Source of the DNA: Cephalotus follicularis
Taxonomy: Eukaryota; Streptophyta; Magnoliopsida; Oxalidales; Cephalotaceae
Length of the DNA stretch: 64,000 nt
Direction: 5' to 3'
Assembly: GCA_001972305.1 (NCBI GenBank)
Contig: BDDD01000047.1
Location: 344,607-408,606, forward strand
Made by a program: the position numbers and the translations under genes. Positions 53,541 through 64,000 of this stretch are shown piece by piece. Below the pieces are notes generated by a model. That model saw only the letters and a list, made by a program, of their open reading frames with translations, was not told the DNA's origin and searched no databases. How positions within the stretch are numbered: the stretch's first letter is position 1; each line of letters starts with the position of its first letter.

Positions 53541-55980
53541 TGTTGGGAAACCTGCTAGGTTCTCGGTAAATTTTTGGTGAAGGATGCTATGTGGAATAAT
53601 TTTAAATTTTCAAAACTACCAAGACTCCAAGTCAAGGTTTAACTGGCATCCTATATCTAAAATCAATGTCTTAGGATCTCCGTTTAACATTCAATCGAAC
53701 CAATTCAGTTAGTCAAGCATGCATACACCAAACCGAATTCAATTCAGCATTAACAAAGTGATTGGAACCATGACATCATTTGGAGTCTCTAGCACTTTGC
53801 CCCCACAAGCTTGAAGCAGCCTCCAATTTTGTACTAAACAAAAAAAGTTCATCACCGGAGCTCCAACCGAATTCCTGTCAACTCGCAGGAGCTTCGACAA
53901 AGCTACTTTAAGCCTGCCAATCTGCCGATCTAAACATTGGTGCCAGAGACTCGCCATGACTCACCGTTGAACGAATAGCCACACCCGGCAGTGAGTCCAA
54001 TTCACCGAGTTGACTCACCCCGCAACCGCAACTCCGTCCATGCCATCACAAGGCCACAAAATCTCCGATATGCTAATCTCTACTCAAGACTCGCTGTGAC
54101 TCATCACTAAGACATCTCGCCAAAGCTCCAGCCATATCGCCAGAGCTCCGGCCACACCACCGCTGGCCTCCAAAACATCCAATCTATCCGTTGCTACCAA
54201 AGACTCGCTGTGACTCACCCCACAATGCCTAGTCACAGCCTTCACCGCGCCAAACGAACTGAGTAGACTCAGTTTTCTAAATTTGACAAAAACAAGGCAG
54301 ATCCAAACGAAAAAATCCTAAACTAATATCAATATAGGCAGAGCTAAAGATTAGCTCCACCTACAAAGACTACCGGTGCAAAGAGAAGACGGTAGTGATG
54401 GCAAAGCACCAAACTTTGACGTTGGGGAAAAGGGAGAGAAAGAGAAGGAGAAAGAGGAGAAGGAGAAGACATACCATCTGCGGTGAACCGCTCAGCATCT
54501 CACTCTCTGTCCGCCAGTGCCTCCAAGCTGCTAATGCCTTTCTCTCTTTTCATTTTCGGACGCAATGCACCATAGCCATCAATGCACGAGCTCACTATCG
54601 TTTGTTTTCTATTTGTGTGTTCTTAACGCCTTCACAAACACGTCACGCATTTTCTATTTTAACAAAAATGCGCCGCAAATCTCATAATATCTATCTCCCT
54701 TTTACTTCTCTTTATATATCAATATGGCATCTAGTAGGATAAGATACAGGCGACCACATCCATGTGATGCCAAGTATCCCACTAATGTCCAACTAATATA
54801 TACTAGTTAAACAACTAGATTTACCACCAAGTGACATTTGTCCAACACACGTCACTCTACAATAATTAGGTGGGACCCGGAAGTTCGGATCAAAATCGGT
54901 AACATTGGTAAATTACCACAGCGCTCCAACGCACAGGTAAAATCACTGTAAATAGTCCTAAACTATTTTAACAACCCTAAAATCATGGTCAACATATTTT
55001 AGGTATGGAAATTAACCCCTGATTAATTTCCCCCTAATGTCTGTTTCCAATTCACCTGGTACTTTTTCTATCGACGGTTACTGTGCAATATAATCCCTCA
55101 TCATCTCCGCTTGTCCGTAGCCTAGGGTAAGGATATGTGTTGACTGTAGTTTAGCCCGGTGCTTATACATCCGTAATCTCATTACGACTATCGGTAGACC
55201 TTTTCGGAAAACCAGTTTTCAGTCCCCGTAACCTGTGCAGGTATTTTCAGTCTGTAATGCATACATATAGCATAAAGCCTATCACCCTCTTTACAGGTGT
55301 GACGATTCCATCTTGCATACTCGTCTACATTCATGCAGATTCAGTAAGGTCCAAAGACCGTCTGTTTGCTAACCCAGTGAGAGGACTAGATAGGGCGGAG
55401 ATCAAAGCCAAACTTTCTCTACATAACATAGAGCAGCGGCTCTGGTCTAAGGATCAGATAGGTCCTCTCAGGTCCAGCTAGGCACTAAGTGCCTATACAC
55501 TACCACCACATATATGAATCGCTACTGACACGGGATTAGCGACCATCCTAGTAGCATTCTTATGGCCGGTCAAGTTCATTGTACATACTCCCAGGACGCA
55601 CCGCATATTAGCTGTAGGGTTCCCCTAGACTGGCAATGAGATACTCCACCCTCTGACTCGCGGGAGCAAGCATAACATGGAAAGTCTTCCTGGTTCACAA
55701 ATTCCCCATATAAGTTAACCTCCTACTTGGAACAATTTACTCAAAAGGAAGAAGGGAGTCGTTCTCATAGCCCACAGGCCCGACATCCAACCCTTCATGT
55801 GACTAGGCAACATATAAGTAAGCAGATAAAATACTTCAATGATGTGATAAAACACATACAGATTGCGATAAATAATAAATTATGCACATATGTCACATAA
55901 ATGGAATAAGGTTGTTTTAACCAAGAGATTATAATGGCTACACCTAGCCACTCAATGGCTTGACGAGTCACTATCTCTAA
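53541..55980 (-). mobile_element. C1 5' LTR (about 2.4 kb)
   Basis: In + coordinates it begins TGTTGGGAAACC next to the primer site. It ends at 'ctatctctaa', two bases short of the expected LTR start TGTTAGAG on the - strand, where an inverted sequence abuts. 53850-54260 resembles the E2 LTR module, and 55085-55980 matches the other C1 LTR. Confidence 0.75.
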
Positions 55981-56787
55981 AATTGGGGCTGGAAATTGGG
56001 ATTCCGGAAAGGTCTGCCGATTGTCGTAGTGAGTTTACAGATGTATAAGCACCAGAAAAAACTAGGGTTAACACGTATCCTTACCTAGGAAACGGTTTGA
56101 GCCAAGGATGATGAGGGATTATAGTACACGGTAACTATTGACAGGAAACAGTACCAGATGTGTCAGAAACAGACGTAAATTGTGAAAAATTAATCTGGGA
56201 TTAATTTCAACACGTGGAATATGTTGGACATGATTTCAGGGTCTTAAAATAGTCAGAGACTATTTACGATAATTTTACCTGTGGGTTGGAACGCTGCGTT
56301 AATTTACCGATGTTACCGATTTTATTTTGGACTTTCGGGTCCCGCCTGATTATTGGAAAAGTGCCTTTTGTTGGACACATGCCATTTGGTAGTAAATCTA
56401 GTTAGTTGACTAGTATATATTAATTGGACATTAGTCGGATACTTGGTGCCACTTGGATGTGGTTACTTGTATCTTATCCCACTAGACACCTTATTGATGT
56501 ATAAAGAGAAGTTAAAAGTGGGGAAAGGGAGATTTAAGTGTTCTAGGCATGCGTTATAATGTTGGGCATGAAAAAGAAAAAGAGAGAGACTTGAGCGCGA
56601 TGAAAAATAGGAAAAAGAGGAAAAAGAGAGAGAGAAGGCAATCGGCGCAGCACTGCTAACCTTCGCCTTTGCCTTCAACACCGGTCACTGAGAGAGAGGG
56701 TGAGCAAAAACCGCTTCTTCTTCTCCTCCACAGTCTCATCACTCTAAGCTCGACACTTGGATAAATATCTAGATCCATAACTCCCTA
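55981..56787 (+). mobile_element. Inverted fragment of a C1-type LTR
   Basis: The reverse complement of 55985-56530 matches 54680-55225 along its length. For example, 'gataagatacaggcgaccac' at 54739 is met by 'gtggttacttgtatcttatc' at 56459. With a spacer of about 760 bases it could fold back. It reads as part of a second copia LTR in opposite orientation, truncated at 55981 and stopped at 56787 by S1. Confidence 0.7.
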
Positions 56788-57019
56788 TGTAAGGACCCAA
56801 ATTTCCATGTAAGATATTAATTATGGAAAATGATTGCTATTGTGTAGTTGGCAAATATTTCAAGGGACCCGTAGTATGACCCTACGCTCGGGGAGTACGG
56901 GGGTTCCGTTCCCCGGTGAGCGGACGGGGAGTCCCACTGCCCGGACAGCGGGCAGGGGTTTGGGAGGCAGCGCTCCCGGAAGAAAATTTTTTTTTGGCTA
57001 AGAGATGAGAAGGAAAACT

Positions 57020-57360
57020 GTCTAAAGCGTTGACAGTTTCACTTAAAGCGTCGACGCTTTGGTAGTGACGGTCGATGCTTAGAACCCTTCTATCTGCGTT
57101 TTAAACCAGTTCAAACCGTCGACGCTTAGGGATTAAGAGTCGACGCTTTGGATAACGGTCGACGCTCTAAATGTAAATGTCGACGCTTTGAAGTCAGGTG
57201 GGTCAGTTGACATTGACGTTGACGTTGACGTTGACGAAGACTTAAAAGCGGCGACGCTTTGTAAGAAAGTGTCAGCGCTTTAGTCGGGATAGAGATGAAA
57301 AAGCTCAGGTAAAACCCTTAACCGCCGACGCTTAGAGAGAAACCGTCGACGCTTTGAGTC
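57020..57360. repeat. GTCGACGCTTT motif array in S1
   Basis: About ten occurrences of (c/a)GTCGACGCTt or close variants (gcgTCGACGCttt). There is also a run of 'gacgtt' in tandem near 57212-57236. Confidence 0.85.
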
Positions 57361-57439
57361 GTTTTTCTGATGTTCTGTACGCCACGAGCAATGAATGGAG
57401 GTGGCATTTTTTTTTTCTATAAATAGCAGTGATCAGTAG

Positions 57440-57600
57440 AAAATTTTGAAAGAAAGAGAAAGCAGAGAAGGAAGAGAGAAAGAGAAAGGAGAGATGGAAA
57501 AGAGAAAGAGAAAGAAGAGAAGGAAGAGAGGAAGAGAAGGAAGAGAGGAAGAGAAGGAAGAGAGGAAGAGAGAAAGAAGGAAAGAGGAGAAAAGAGAATT
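57440..57600. repeat. GA-rich low-complexity tract
   Basis: Nearly pure purine (gaaagagaaagga, ggaagaga) over about 160 bases on the + strand. Long frames through it are translation artefacts. Confidence 0.9.
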
Positions 57601-58094
57601 TTGTTGGGATTTCAGCATAGTAATTTCTTCAGTGTGGAGAAAATAGAGAAGGAGATAAAGCAAGGTAAGGACTCCTGTTCTTTTTTTTCTAAAAATACTT
57701 TATGTTAGGAATTTCTACTCATTCTTTTAAAGTATTTGAGGAAAGTCGAGCTTTGGCAGGAGCTCATAAGTGATATTTCGGAAGGAAATTATTTTACGAA
57801 TTATGTTACGAATATAGTTTTGTGTAATAGTTTATGACATTATAAACTAATGTTTTCCGCTGTATAATGCCTTTTGATAGATCCTGTGGAAATGTAAGAT
57901 GTTGACTATAATTGTTATGATGTATGATGATTTAAATAAGAGTATAAAGTTTTAAGGTTTAGTATATCAAGATATTTATAGATTATAGCAATTAGTAGGA
58001 TTGTTAAAGGATAATAGGTTTCATCACCACGTAACGCACCGACTCCCCAAAGTTCACTTTGAGCATAAAGTAGACTCGGATCTGGGGCGTTACA

Positions 58095-58709
58095 CCCTAG
58101 CATGCCATATGTCCCTTAATTATAATAATTTATTCCCAAAGAGAGAATTAAGCTAAATTCTTCAACTGGTCTGCAAGCAAAGCGCTGACGCTTTGAAGTG
58201 AAGCGTCGCTGCTTACGAGTTTCGTCATAGCCAAATCTCCATTTGCTTTCAAAGCATCGTTGTTTGAACTGAAAGCGTTGGTGCTTGACTGCAAATCGCT
58301 GCCGCTTTCTGATAAGCGTCATCGGTTGAAGGTGTTGCCAAAGATGAAAAAATTCTGTATTAAAGCGTCGTTGGTAGGGGTACAAGCGTCATTGGAGGTG
58401 TTGCCAAAGATGAAAAAGTTCTGTATTAAAGCGTCGTTGGTAGGGGTACAAGCGTCGTTGGTTTACTTCTTAGACGTTGCCGCTTTAATTAAACCGTTGA
58501 CGCTTGAAGAGTACTTGATTTGGCATCAAGGGATCCAGTCGATGCTTTGAGGCATCCATCGACGCTTAAGCTAAACCATTGATGCTTTAAGCTAGGCAGT
58601 CGACGCTTAATACAGAAAATGTAGAAAATAATGTAAAATGAGATAGGATTTGAACAAGAAATCTTGTATAACAATATTCCAGCAACTTAATGAGAATTTC
58701 GGTCATGAC
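58095..58709 (-). mobile_element. E3 3' LTR, partial
   Basis: On the - strand an LTR-like start (at about 58709, 'GTCATGACCGAAATT') follows a purine-rich tract and gypsy pol. It carries many 'aaagcgtcg' and 'gtcgacgctt' words, and a 75-base direct repeat near 58340-58460 ('gttgccaaagatgaaaaa'). The distal end is not found, because S1 interrupts it on the left. Confidence 0.55.
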
Positions 58710-59276
58710 TATCTTCCCTTCTTACACAAATTTTGTCCTCAAAATTTGCTACATTGTACAGTTAAAAAGATGAGGATATTATTGTCTCATCGTTTCTTCC
58801 AATTCCCAGTTAGCTTCTTCAACTCCGTGGTTCCTCCATAATACTTTTACTAATGGGATTGTCTTGGTACGCAGAATTTTTTCCTTATAATCCAGAATTT
58901 CCACCGATTGCTCGTTGTATGATAAGTCTTTATGCACTTGTATCGGTTTAGCTCTCAGAATATGAGATGGGTTGGCCATATACTTCTGAAGTAGAGATAC
59001 ATGAAACACATTGTGAACGTGAGAGAGATTTGGTGGCAATGCAAGCCTATACGGAACCTTTCCATTTTTTTTCCAAAATCTCAAATAGTCAAATGTATCG
59101 CGGACTAAGCTTTCCTTTCTTGCCAAATCTCATTACTCCTTTCCAAGCCGATACCTTTAAGAAAACATGATCTCCCACTACAAACTGTAACTCCCTTTGT
59201 CTATTATCCGCATAGCTCTTTTGTCTACTTTGGGCTACTATTAGACGCTCCCGAATTAACCTTACTTTTTTCGTAG
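58710..59276 (-). pseudogene. E3 integrase tail and chromodomain
   Basis: On the - strand, 59089-59276 reads AQSRQKSYADNRQRELQF, VVGDHVFLKVSAWKGVMRFG and KLSPRYI. After a shift, 58779-59090 reads YRLALPPNLSHVHNVFHVSL, then a chromodomain-type end (IPLVKVLWRNHGVEEANWEL). Motif order and spacing are those of chromoviruses. A frameshift near 59090 breaks the protein. Confidence 0.85.
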
Positions 59277-60338
59277 TTATTTGTACCATTTCTGGTCCCA
59301 ATAACTTCTTTCTCCTACTTCTTCCCAACATATAGGCGTTCGACACCTCCATCCATAAAGTGCTTCAAAAGGTTCCATCTGTATGCTAGCTTCGAAGCTG
59401 TTATTATATGCAAATTCAATCAAAGTCACATGCTGCTCCCAATTCCCTTGCAAATCTATAACGCAAGCTCTTAGCATCTCTTCCAATGTTTGAATAGTCC
59501 GCTCTGATTGTCCATCGTTCTGCGGGTGGAAGGCCGTACTAAAATTCAATCTTGTACCCAAGGCATTTTGTAAACTCCTCCAAAATCGTGAAGTAAAACG
59601 CGGATCTCGATCTGAAAAAATTGATACAGGTACGTCATGCAACCTGATTATTTCTTGCTCATAAGTCCTAGCCAATTGACAAAATGAATGACTGTCCTTA
59701 ACCAATAGAAAATGAGCAGATTTCATTAATCGATCCACAATCACCCATATTCCGATATTACCCTTACCTGTCCTCAGAAGTCCAGTTACAAAGTCCATAC
59801 TGATATGCTCCCACTTCCATTCGGGTATGGGAAGCGATTGCAGAGTCCCTTTTGGCAACTGATGCTTAGCCTTAAGCTGTTGGCAAATAAGTCATCTTGA
59901 CGCAAAGTCTGCAATTTCTCTTTTCATGTTATTCCACCAATATAGGTCTTGAAAATCCATGTAAATCTTTGTACTTCCAGGGTGGACAGAAAAATTCGAA
60001 CTATGTGCTTCCGTCATTACTTCCTTCTTCAAATCTGCGTTGGATGGGACGCATAATCTTGAATCAAATCTCAATATATTGTCGACTCCCAAGTTAAAAC
60101 GTGACGCCTTTCCACTCTGCACCTCATCCACTATCTCCTTAAGCTCCAAATCATCAGATTGACATTGCTTTATTCTTTCAACTAGAGATGGTCGAGCTAT
60201 GACTTGAGATAGGTATGCTCCTTCTCCTTGATTTCTAACTTCTAGGCTCAATCTTTGGAAATCCCTGAATAACTCCTCTTGTGCGGTAATCATCGTCGCC
60301 AAATTTCCCATGCTCTTGCGACTTAAAGCATCCGCCAC
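59277..60338 (-). pseudogene. E3 integrase core and zinc-binding region
   Basis: The frame 59277-59858 holds [15 protein letters not shown] (first Asp), [31 protein letters not shown] (second Asp), [20 protein letters not shown] (Glu) and [14 protein letters not shown]. The frame 59892-60338 carries the end of RNase H (ADALSRKSMGN), the linker, and [18 protein letters not shown] of the zinc-binding part. The core triad is intact. A frame change near 59880 separates the zinc-binding part from the core. Confidence 0.9.
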
Positions 60339-60964
60339 TACGTTCGCTTTTCGTGGATGATACTAAATTGTGCAGTCATAATCCTTAAGTTGTTCCAACC
60401 ATCTTCTTTGCCTCATATTTAGCTCCTTCTGAGTAAAAATATACTTGAGGCTTTTATGATCCGTGAAAATTTCAGACTTTTGCCCATATAGATACTCTCG
60501 CCAAATATTTAGTGCAAAAATAACCCTAGCTAATTCAAGGTCGTGAGTATGATAATTCTGTTCATGCACTTTAAGCTTCCTAGAAGCATAAGCGATTACT
60601 TTCCCCTGTTGCATCAACACGCAACCAAGCCCTTTGTGAGATGCATCGCTATACACCACAAAACCTTCTGATCCAGATGGTAAGGCTAATATCGGTGCAT
60701 TCATTAATCTCTCCTTCAACTCCAGGAAACTGCTTTTGCATTGATCAGATCATTCGAACTTAACATTCTTCTGTGTTAACCTTGTTAGAGGGTTGGCGAT
60801 GCGAGAAAAATTTTCAACGAACCTTCGGTAGTAGCCTGCCAATCCAAGGAAACTTCGTATTTCTACTACCGACATTGGTCTTTGCCATTCTCGTATTGCC
60901 TTTGTCTTAGCAGGGTCCACTGAAATACCTTCTCGTGAAATTACATGACCCAAGAAGGATACCT
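60339..60964 (-). pseudogene. E3 RNase H and end of reverse transcriptase
   Basis: RNase H (60363-60719) reads [33 protein letters not shown] and [12 protein letters not shown], with all three acidic positions present. Before it, 60750-60964 encodes [20 protein letters not shown] and [19 protein letters not shown], the connection end of the reverse transcriptase. The E4 LTR starts at 60965, so the polymerase palm of E3 lies beyond E4 and outside the window. Shifts occur near 60735 and 60360. Confidence 0.9.
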
Positions 60965-63126
60965 TGTAGCATCCCCGACCCGTGTCCGCTAATTGCTCAA
61001 AGCGTACTTCGAGGATCGGTTGCGTTACATGGGGTGAACCGTTAGATCCTTTAGCACTATTGTCCAAAGCTACTTTACATCATAAACTCATACATTTCAA
61101 CATAATACATAGCCTTGAATTCCAACTTTGAACATTATCATCTTATCTAAAGATGTTACAAACCATAACATTCTTATACATTTACACAGCATCGTCATAT
61201 AATACAGCGAAAAAATATAGTCTTATTACATGTCAAAACATTTATGCAAACATTATTGCATAGTACATTTCCTTTACAAAACTTCTTCTTAAGAGCTTCC
61301 TCTAAAGCTCTCATTCTCCATTCAATCCTTTCCTGAAAACATTTTATTTGAAAACAAACATCAAATAGAATGAGCTCAAAAAATCTCAATAAGGGTTTCA
61401 TTGTAAAACTCATTTAATCACATCACTTTTCTAGTTAAAACTCATAACTAGAACATTTCGTAAAACATATCTCTTTTCTAGTCAAAATTCGTAACTAGAA
61501 CATTTCATAAAAACATAACATAGAATCCATAAAACCTTAATGAACCCTTTCACACCTCTTCACTGGGGCATTGTGCACTCCCCGATTACTATCCTTACAT
61601 CACATGCATGTCCATGAGCATCTCGCTCCATAACATTAATCCATCTCGGATTCATACTCCTTGGATTGCAAGCCAAGGGTGGTTCATTTCATCATTTCAT
61701 AAAACATTTCTTAATACTTTGAGCGATCAGCTCAAATTATTCATAAACATCATTGTATAATATCTCTTTCACAATTCATAAACATTTCTATTCATTTGAG
61801 TAATTAACTCAAATGCATTCATAAAATAGTTTTGCATAGAATTTCTAAATCTGGAATTTCATAGAGAAATAAGCACTTTCAAGGAAAACTTAAAACATAA
61901 ACATTAAAGTACACATCTTCACAAATTCAGAAAGCTCAAGTTCATAAAAATTGGTTGAGAATCGAATCCGTTATGAATTTTTAAAGTGGCTGGTTCCATA
62001 TGAAAATAGTACATGAGCAGTAAAATGAAACATGGATTCTCAGCAGGAATTCGACAGAATTTCAAGAAGCATAAAACATCAGTTAAAGTAGACATCTGAA
62101 AGTTTCTAAAACATTAAACCATTAGAAATTTCATCAAGAAATGAACAAGATATGAATAAAACTATCTGCTACATAATTCGAAATAAAACAGGGGATACTT
62201 TGGTGAAAATGGGTATAGAATTTCCTTGCTTTGCTTTAGATTTCCTTTTCTCCCTTCTCCTTTTGAATTCTCCACTTCACTCTCAGCAGAAGCGCTTCCC
62301 TTCTCAGCCAAAATGACTGAATTCAGGTACCTAATGCCCATAAATAGGTTGATTACTTAGGGAGTAAGTCTCCCCCTCTCTCCCTCTCATGACTCATCTC
62401 TCAAATTAACCATGTGCCTTAAATCCACCAATCAAATTGTGACACTTAGCATCTAAACATAAAATATCTGGCCTCCTTTCACCCTAGTCCGAAACTTGTC
62501 CCATAATTAATAAATGTAACTCACAATAGGGCAAAAAGTTAGATTTTGTAGCTGATCTGATGGTTTGGGTGTCGACGCTTACGCATGGCGTTGACGTCTA
62601 TGTCCTTGTGCGTTAACTTCAATGGTTCTCCGCGTTAACATCCAATGCTGTAGGCTGAAAAGTGTACTCATTCGTGTTAACGTCTAAACACGACGTTGAC
62701 GCCTTCTAGTTTGATGTTGACGCTATTAAGGTTTCACGTTAACGTCTATATCCACTGTCTAAAATTGCACCTCTTGGCGTTGACGTCTTTCCCAAAGGCA
62801 TTGACGCGTATATGCAATCCCTAGTATGTCGACGATAATAAACATCACATTGACAAGATTCATCGTGAAATGCCCAGAACCTGTGCTCGAACCCAGCATA
62901 TTGACGTATATAACATAGGCGTTGACGCCAAAAAGACTGTTCTGCATATTTTGCCTGTTTTGATCCTACCATTTTGCTTGTATGTTTTGCTTAAGCAGGA
63001 CTCCCCGTCCGCTCACCGGGGAGCAGAACCTTAGGGTCATATCACGGGTCCCTTGAAATATTTGCCAACCTCAACAATGGCAACCATATTTCCATATAAC
63101 TTTAACAAAATTTTCTAGTCATTACA
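60965..63126 (-). mobile_element. E4 3' LTR (2.2 kb)
   Basis: It begins TGTAGCATCCCCGACCC and ends CTAGTCATTACA, next to pol sequence on the right, so it is the 3' LTR of a - strand element running off the window. It interrupts E3 reverse transcriptase after 60964; the candidate duplication TACCT cannot be tested, as the other end is outside. It shares its end blocks with S1 and carries a CGTTGACG motif array at 62570-62940. Confidence 0.85.
62570..62940. repeat. CGTTGACG motif array in the E4 LTR
   Basis: About a dozen words of the form (g)CGTTGACGtc, CGTTAACgtc or GTCGACgct at irregular spacing. Confidence 0.8.
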
Positions 63127-64000
63127 TTCTATCCTCCTTACAAAAATTTTGTCCTCAAAATTTGTTACACATCAAACTCAAAAAGGTGAGGGTATTCCTT
63201 TCTCATTGTTTCTTCCAATTCCCAAATAGATTCTTTGACTCCATGATTTTTCCATAACACTTTTACTAAGGGAATTGTTTTTTTCCTTAGAATTTGCTCT
63301 TTATGATCCAGAATTTCCATTGGTTGTTCATCGTATGACAAGTCTTCATGCACTTGAATCGGTTCAACTCTTAAGACATGTGATGGATTGGCCATATACT
63401 TCTAGAATAGTGATACATGGAACACATTGTGTACATAACAGAGAAATGGTGGTAAAGCGAGCCTATACACAACTTATCCTATCCTTTCCAAAATCTCAAA
63501 TGGTCCAATGTATCAAGGACTAAGCTTTCCCTTCTTGCCAAATCGCATCACTCCTTTCCATGGTGATACCTTGAGGAAAACATGATCTCCCACGTCAAAC
63601 TGTAGCTCTCTTCGTCTTTTATCCGCGTAGCTCTTCTGTCTACTGTGGGCTATTAAGAGGCATTTCTGAATCAGTTTCACTTTCTTAGTAGTTACTTGTA
63701 CCATTTCTGGTCCCAATAACTTTCGTTCTCCTACCTCTTCCCAACAGATAGGCATTCGACATCTCCGTCCATAAAGTGCTTCAAAAGGTGCCATCTGTAT
63801 GCTATCTTGGAAACTATTGTTGTAGGCAAACTCAATCAGAGTGACATGTTGCTACCAATTTCCTTTGAAATCTATAACACAAGCACGTAGCATGTCTTCC
63901 AATGTCTGTATGGTCCGTTCTGATTGCCCGTCGGTTTGTGGATGGTACGCTGTACTAAAATTGAACTTTGCACCCAAAGCATTCTGTAGACTCTTCCAAA
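63127..64000 (-). pseudogene. E4 pol: integrase end and chromodomain, cut by window edge
   Basis: On the - strand, 63165-63395 carries the chromodomain-type C-terminus (IPLVKVLWKNHGVKESIWEL). 63513-63794 carries [38 protein letters not shown] and GDHVFLKVSPWKGVMRFGKK. From 63795 to 64000 the complement encodes the integrase block around [19 protein letters not shown], with a stop near 63855 (from 'gctaccaat'). A shift lies near 63500. The sequence is very close to E3, so the two are related families. The rest is outside the window. Confidence 0.85.

Larger units (their letters stand above)
340..55980 (-). mobile_element. C1: decayed Ty1/copia element (outer shell of the nest)
   Basis: This is a composite call. 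The 3' LTR lies at about 340-1836, a polypurine tract at 1837-1849, and pol remnants at 1850-3863. After the inserted E1 block, further internal sequence occupies 51193-53527, the primer-binding site 53528-53539 and the 5' LTR 53541-55980. The two LTR segments are recognisably alike (for example the ends near 'cacctagccactc...ggcttgacg' at 1798 and 55940). All coding remnants read on the - strand and are full of stops. It appears to be the oldest structure here because E1 lies inside it. No clean 5-base duplication flanks E1, so the claim that both halves are one copy is likely but not proven. Confidence 0.65.
56788..58094 (+). mobile_element. S1: gypsy solo LTR (TSD CCCTA)
   Basis: It starts TGTAAGGACCC and ends TGGGGCGTTACA, with exact CCCTA at 56783-56787 and 58095-58099. 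No internal region is attached. Its termini match the E4 LTR family in inverted orientation: 'ggcaaatatttcaagggacc' and 'ccccggtgagcggacgggga' occur in both. It contains a GTCGACGC motif array (57020-57360) and a GA-rich tract. Confidence 0.92.

Noticed and set aside
57446-57646. A charged Arg/Glu/Lys-rich frame in S1
   Set aside because: It is translation of a purine-only tract inside a solo LTR; the opposite strand gives an equally long Ser/Leu/Phe frame.
1-64000. An intact host gene or gene cluster hidden among the elements
   Set aside because: Every long frame with a recognisable motif belongs to a mobile element. The only host-type exons are the three truncated fragments in the CACTA element.

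Overview
The window is a nested block of transposable elements from a large plant genome, most likely a eudicot. The evidence is Ty3/gypsy chromoviruses, Ty1/copia elements of the SIRE/Maximus and 'CTCCCACTTGG' types, a CACTA (En/Spm) DNA transposon, a 5S-bearing Cassandra LTR, and captured plant gene fragments. I found no intact host gene. Every coding region I recognise belongs to a mobile element or to a gene fragment carried by one.

Layout, outermost first. Bases 3-296 are the end of a gypsy RNase H on the + strand. A badly decayed copia element (here C1, - strand) runs from about 340 to 55980. It is split by gypsy element E1 (- strand, LTRs 4307-6319 and 49162-51192). The E1 gag gene was hit twice: by gypsy element E2 (10699-42716, target duplication CTCCA) and by copia element C2 (42831-48691, duplication GGATC/GGATT). 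The two E2 LTRs were themselves invaded. A 14.4-kb CACTA element (13478-27911, duplication TTG, terminal repeats CACTACTAGAAA) sits in one. A + strand gypsy element, E5 (32409-40998), sits in the other and in turn carries a Cassandra solo LTR (37024-37409, duplication ATAGT/ACAGT). Removing the insertions at their duplications restores continuous reading frame in E1 gag and E5 pol, which supports the nesting order independently.

Right of C1 (55981-64000) are an inverted fragment of a C1-type LTR, a gypsy solo LTR S1 (56788-58094, duplication CCCTA), gypsy element E3 on the - strand, and gypsy element E4. The E4 3' LTR (60965-63126) interrupts the E3 reverse transcriptase, and E4 pol runs off the window end.

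The most interesting object is the CACTA element. Besides broken TNP2-type and TNP1-type transposase genes, it carries intron-containing fragments of three unrelated host genes between its TNP1 gene and its 3' end, all on the same strand as the transposases: an R3-MYB of the CAPRICE/TRIPTYCHON type, a SEC14-like lipid-transfer protein, and a kinesin-4. Also notable are a sequence module shared by a gypsy LTR and a copia LTR, and arrays of short GTCGA-centred motifs in several unrelated LTR families.

Limits: all calls come from reading the sequence and its translation. No alignment scores, insertion ages or database matches were computed. Internal element boundaries given without a target duplication are approximate.
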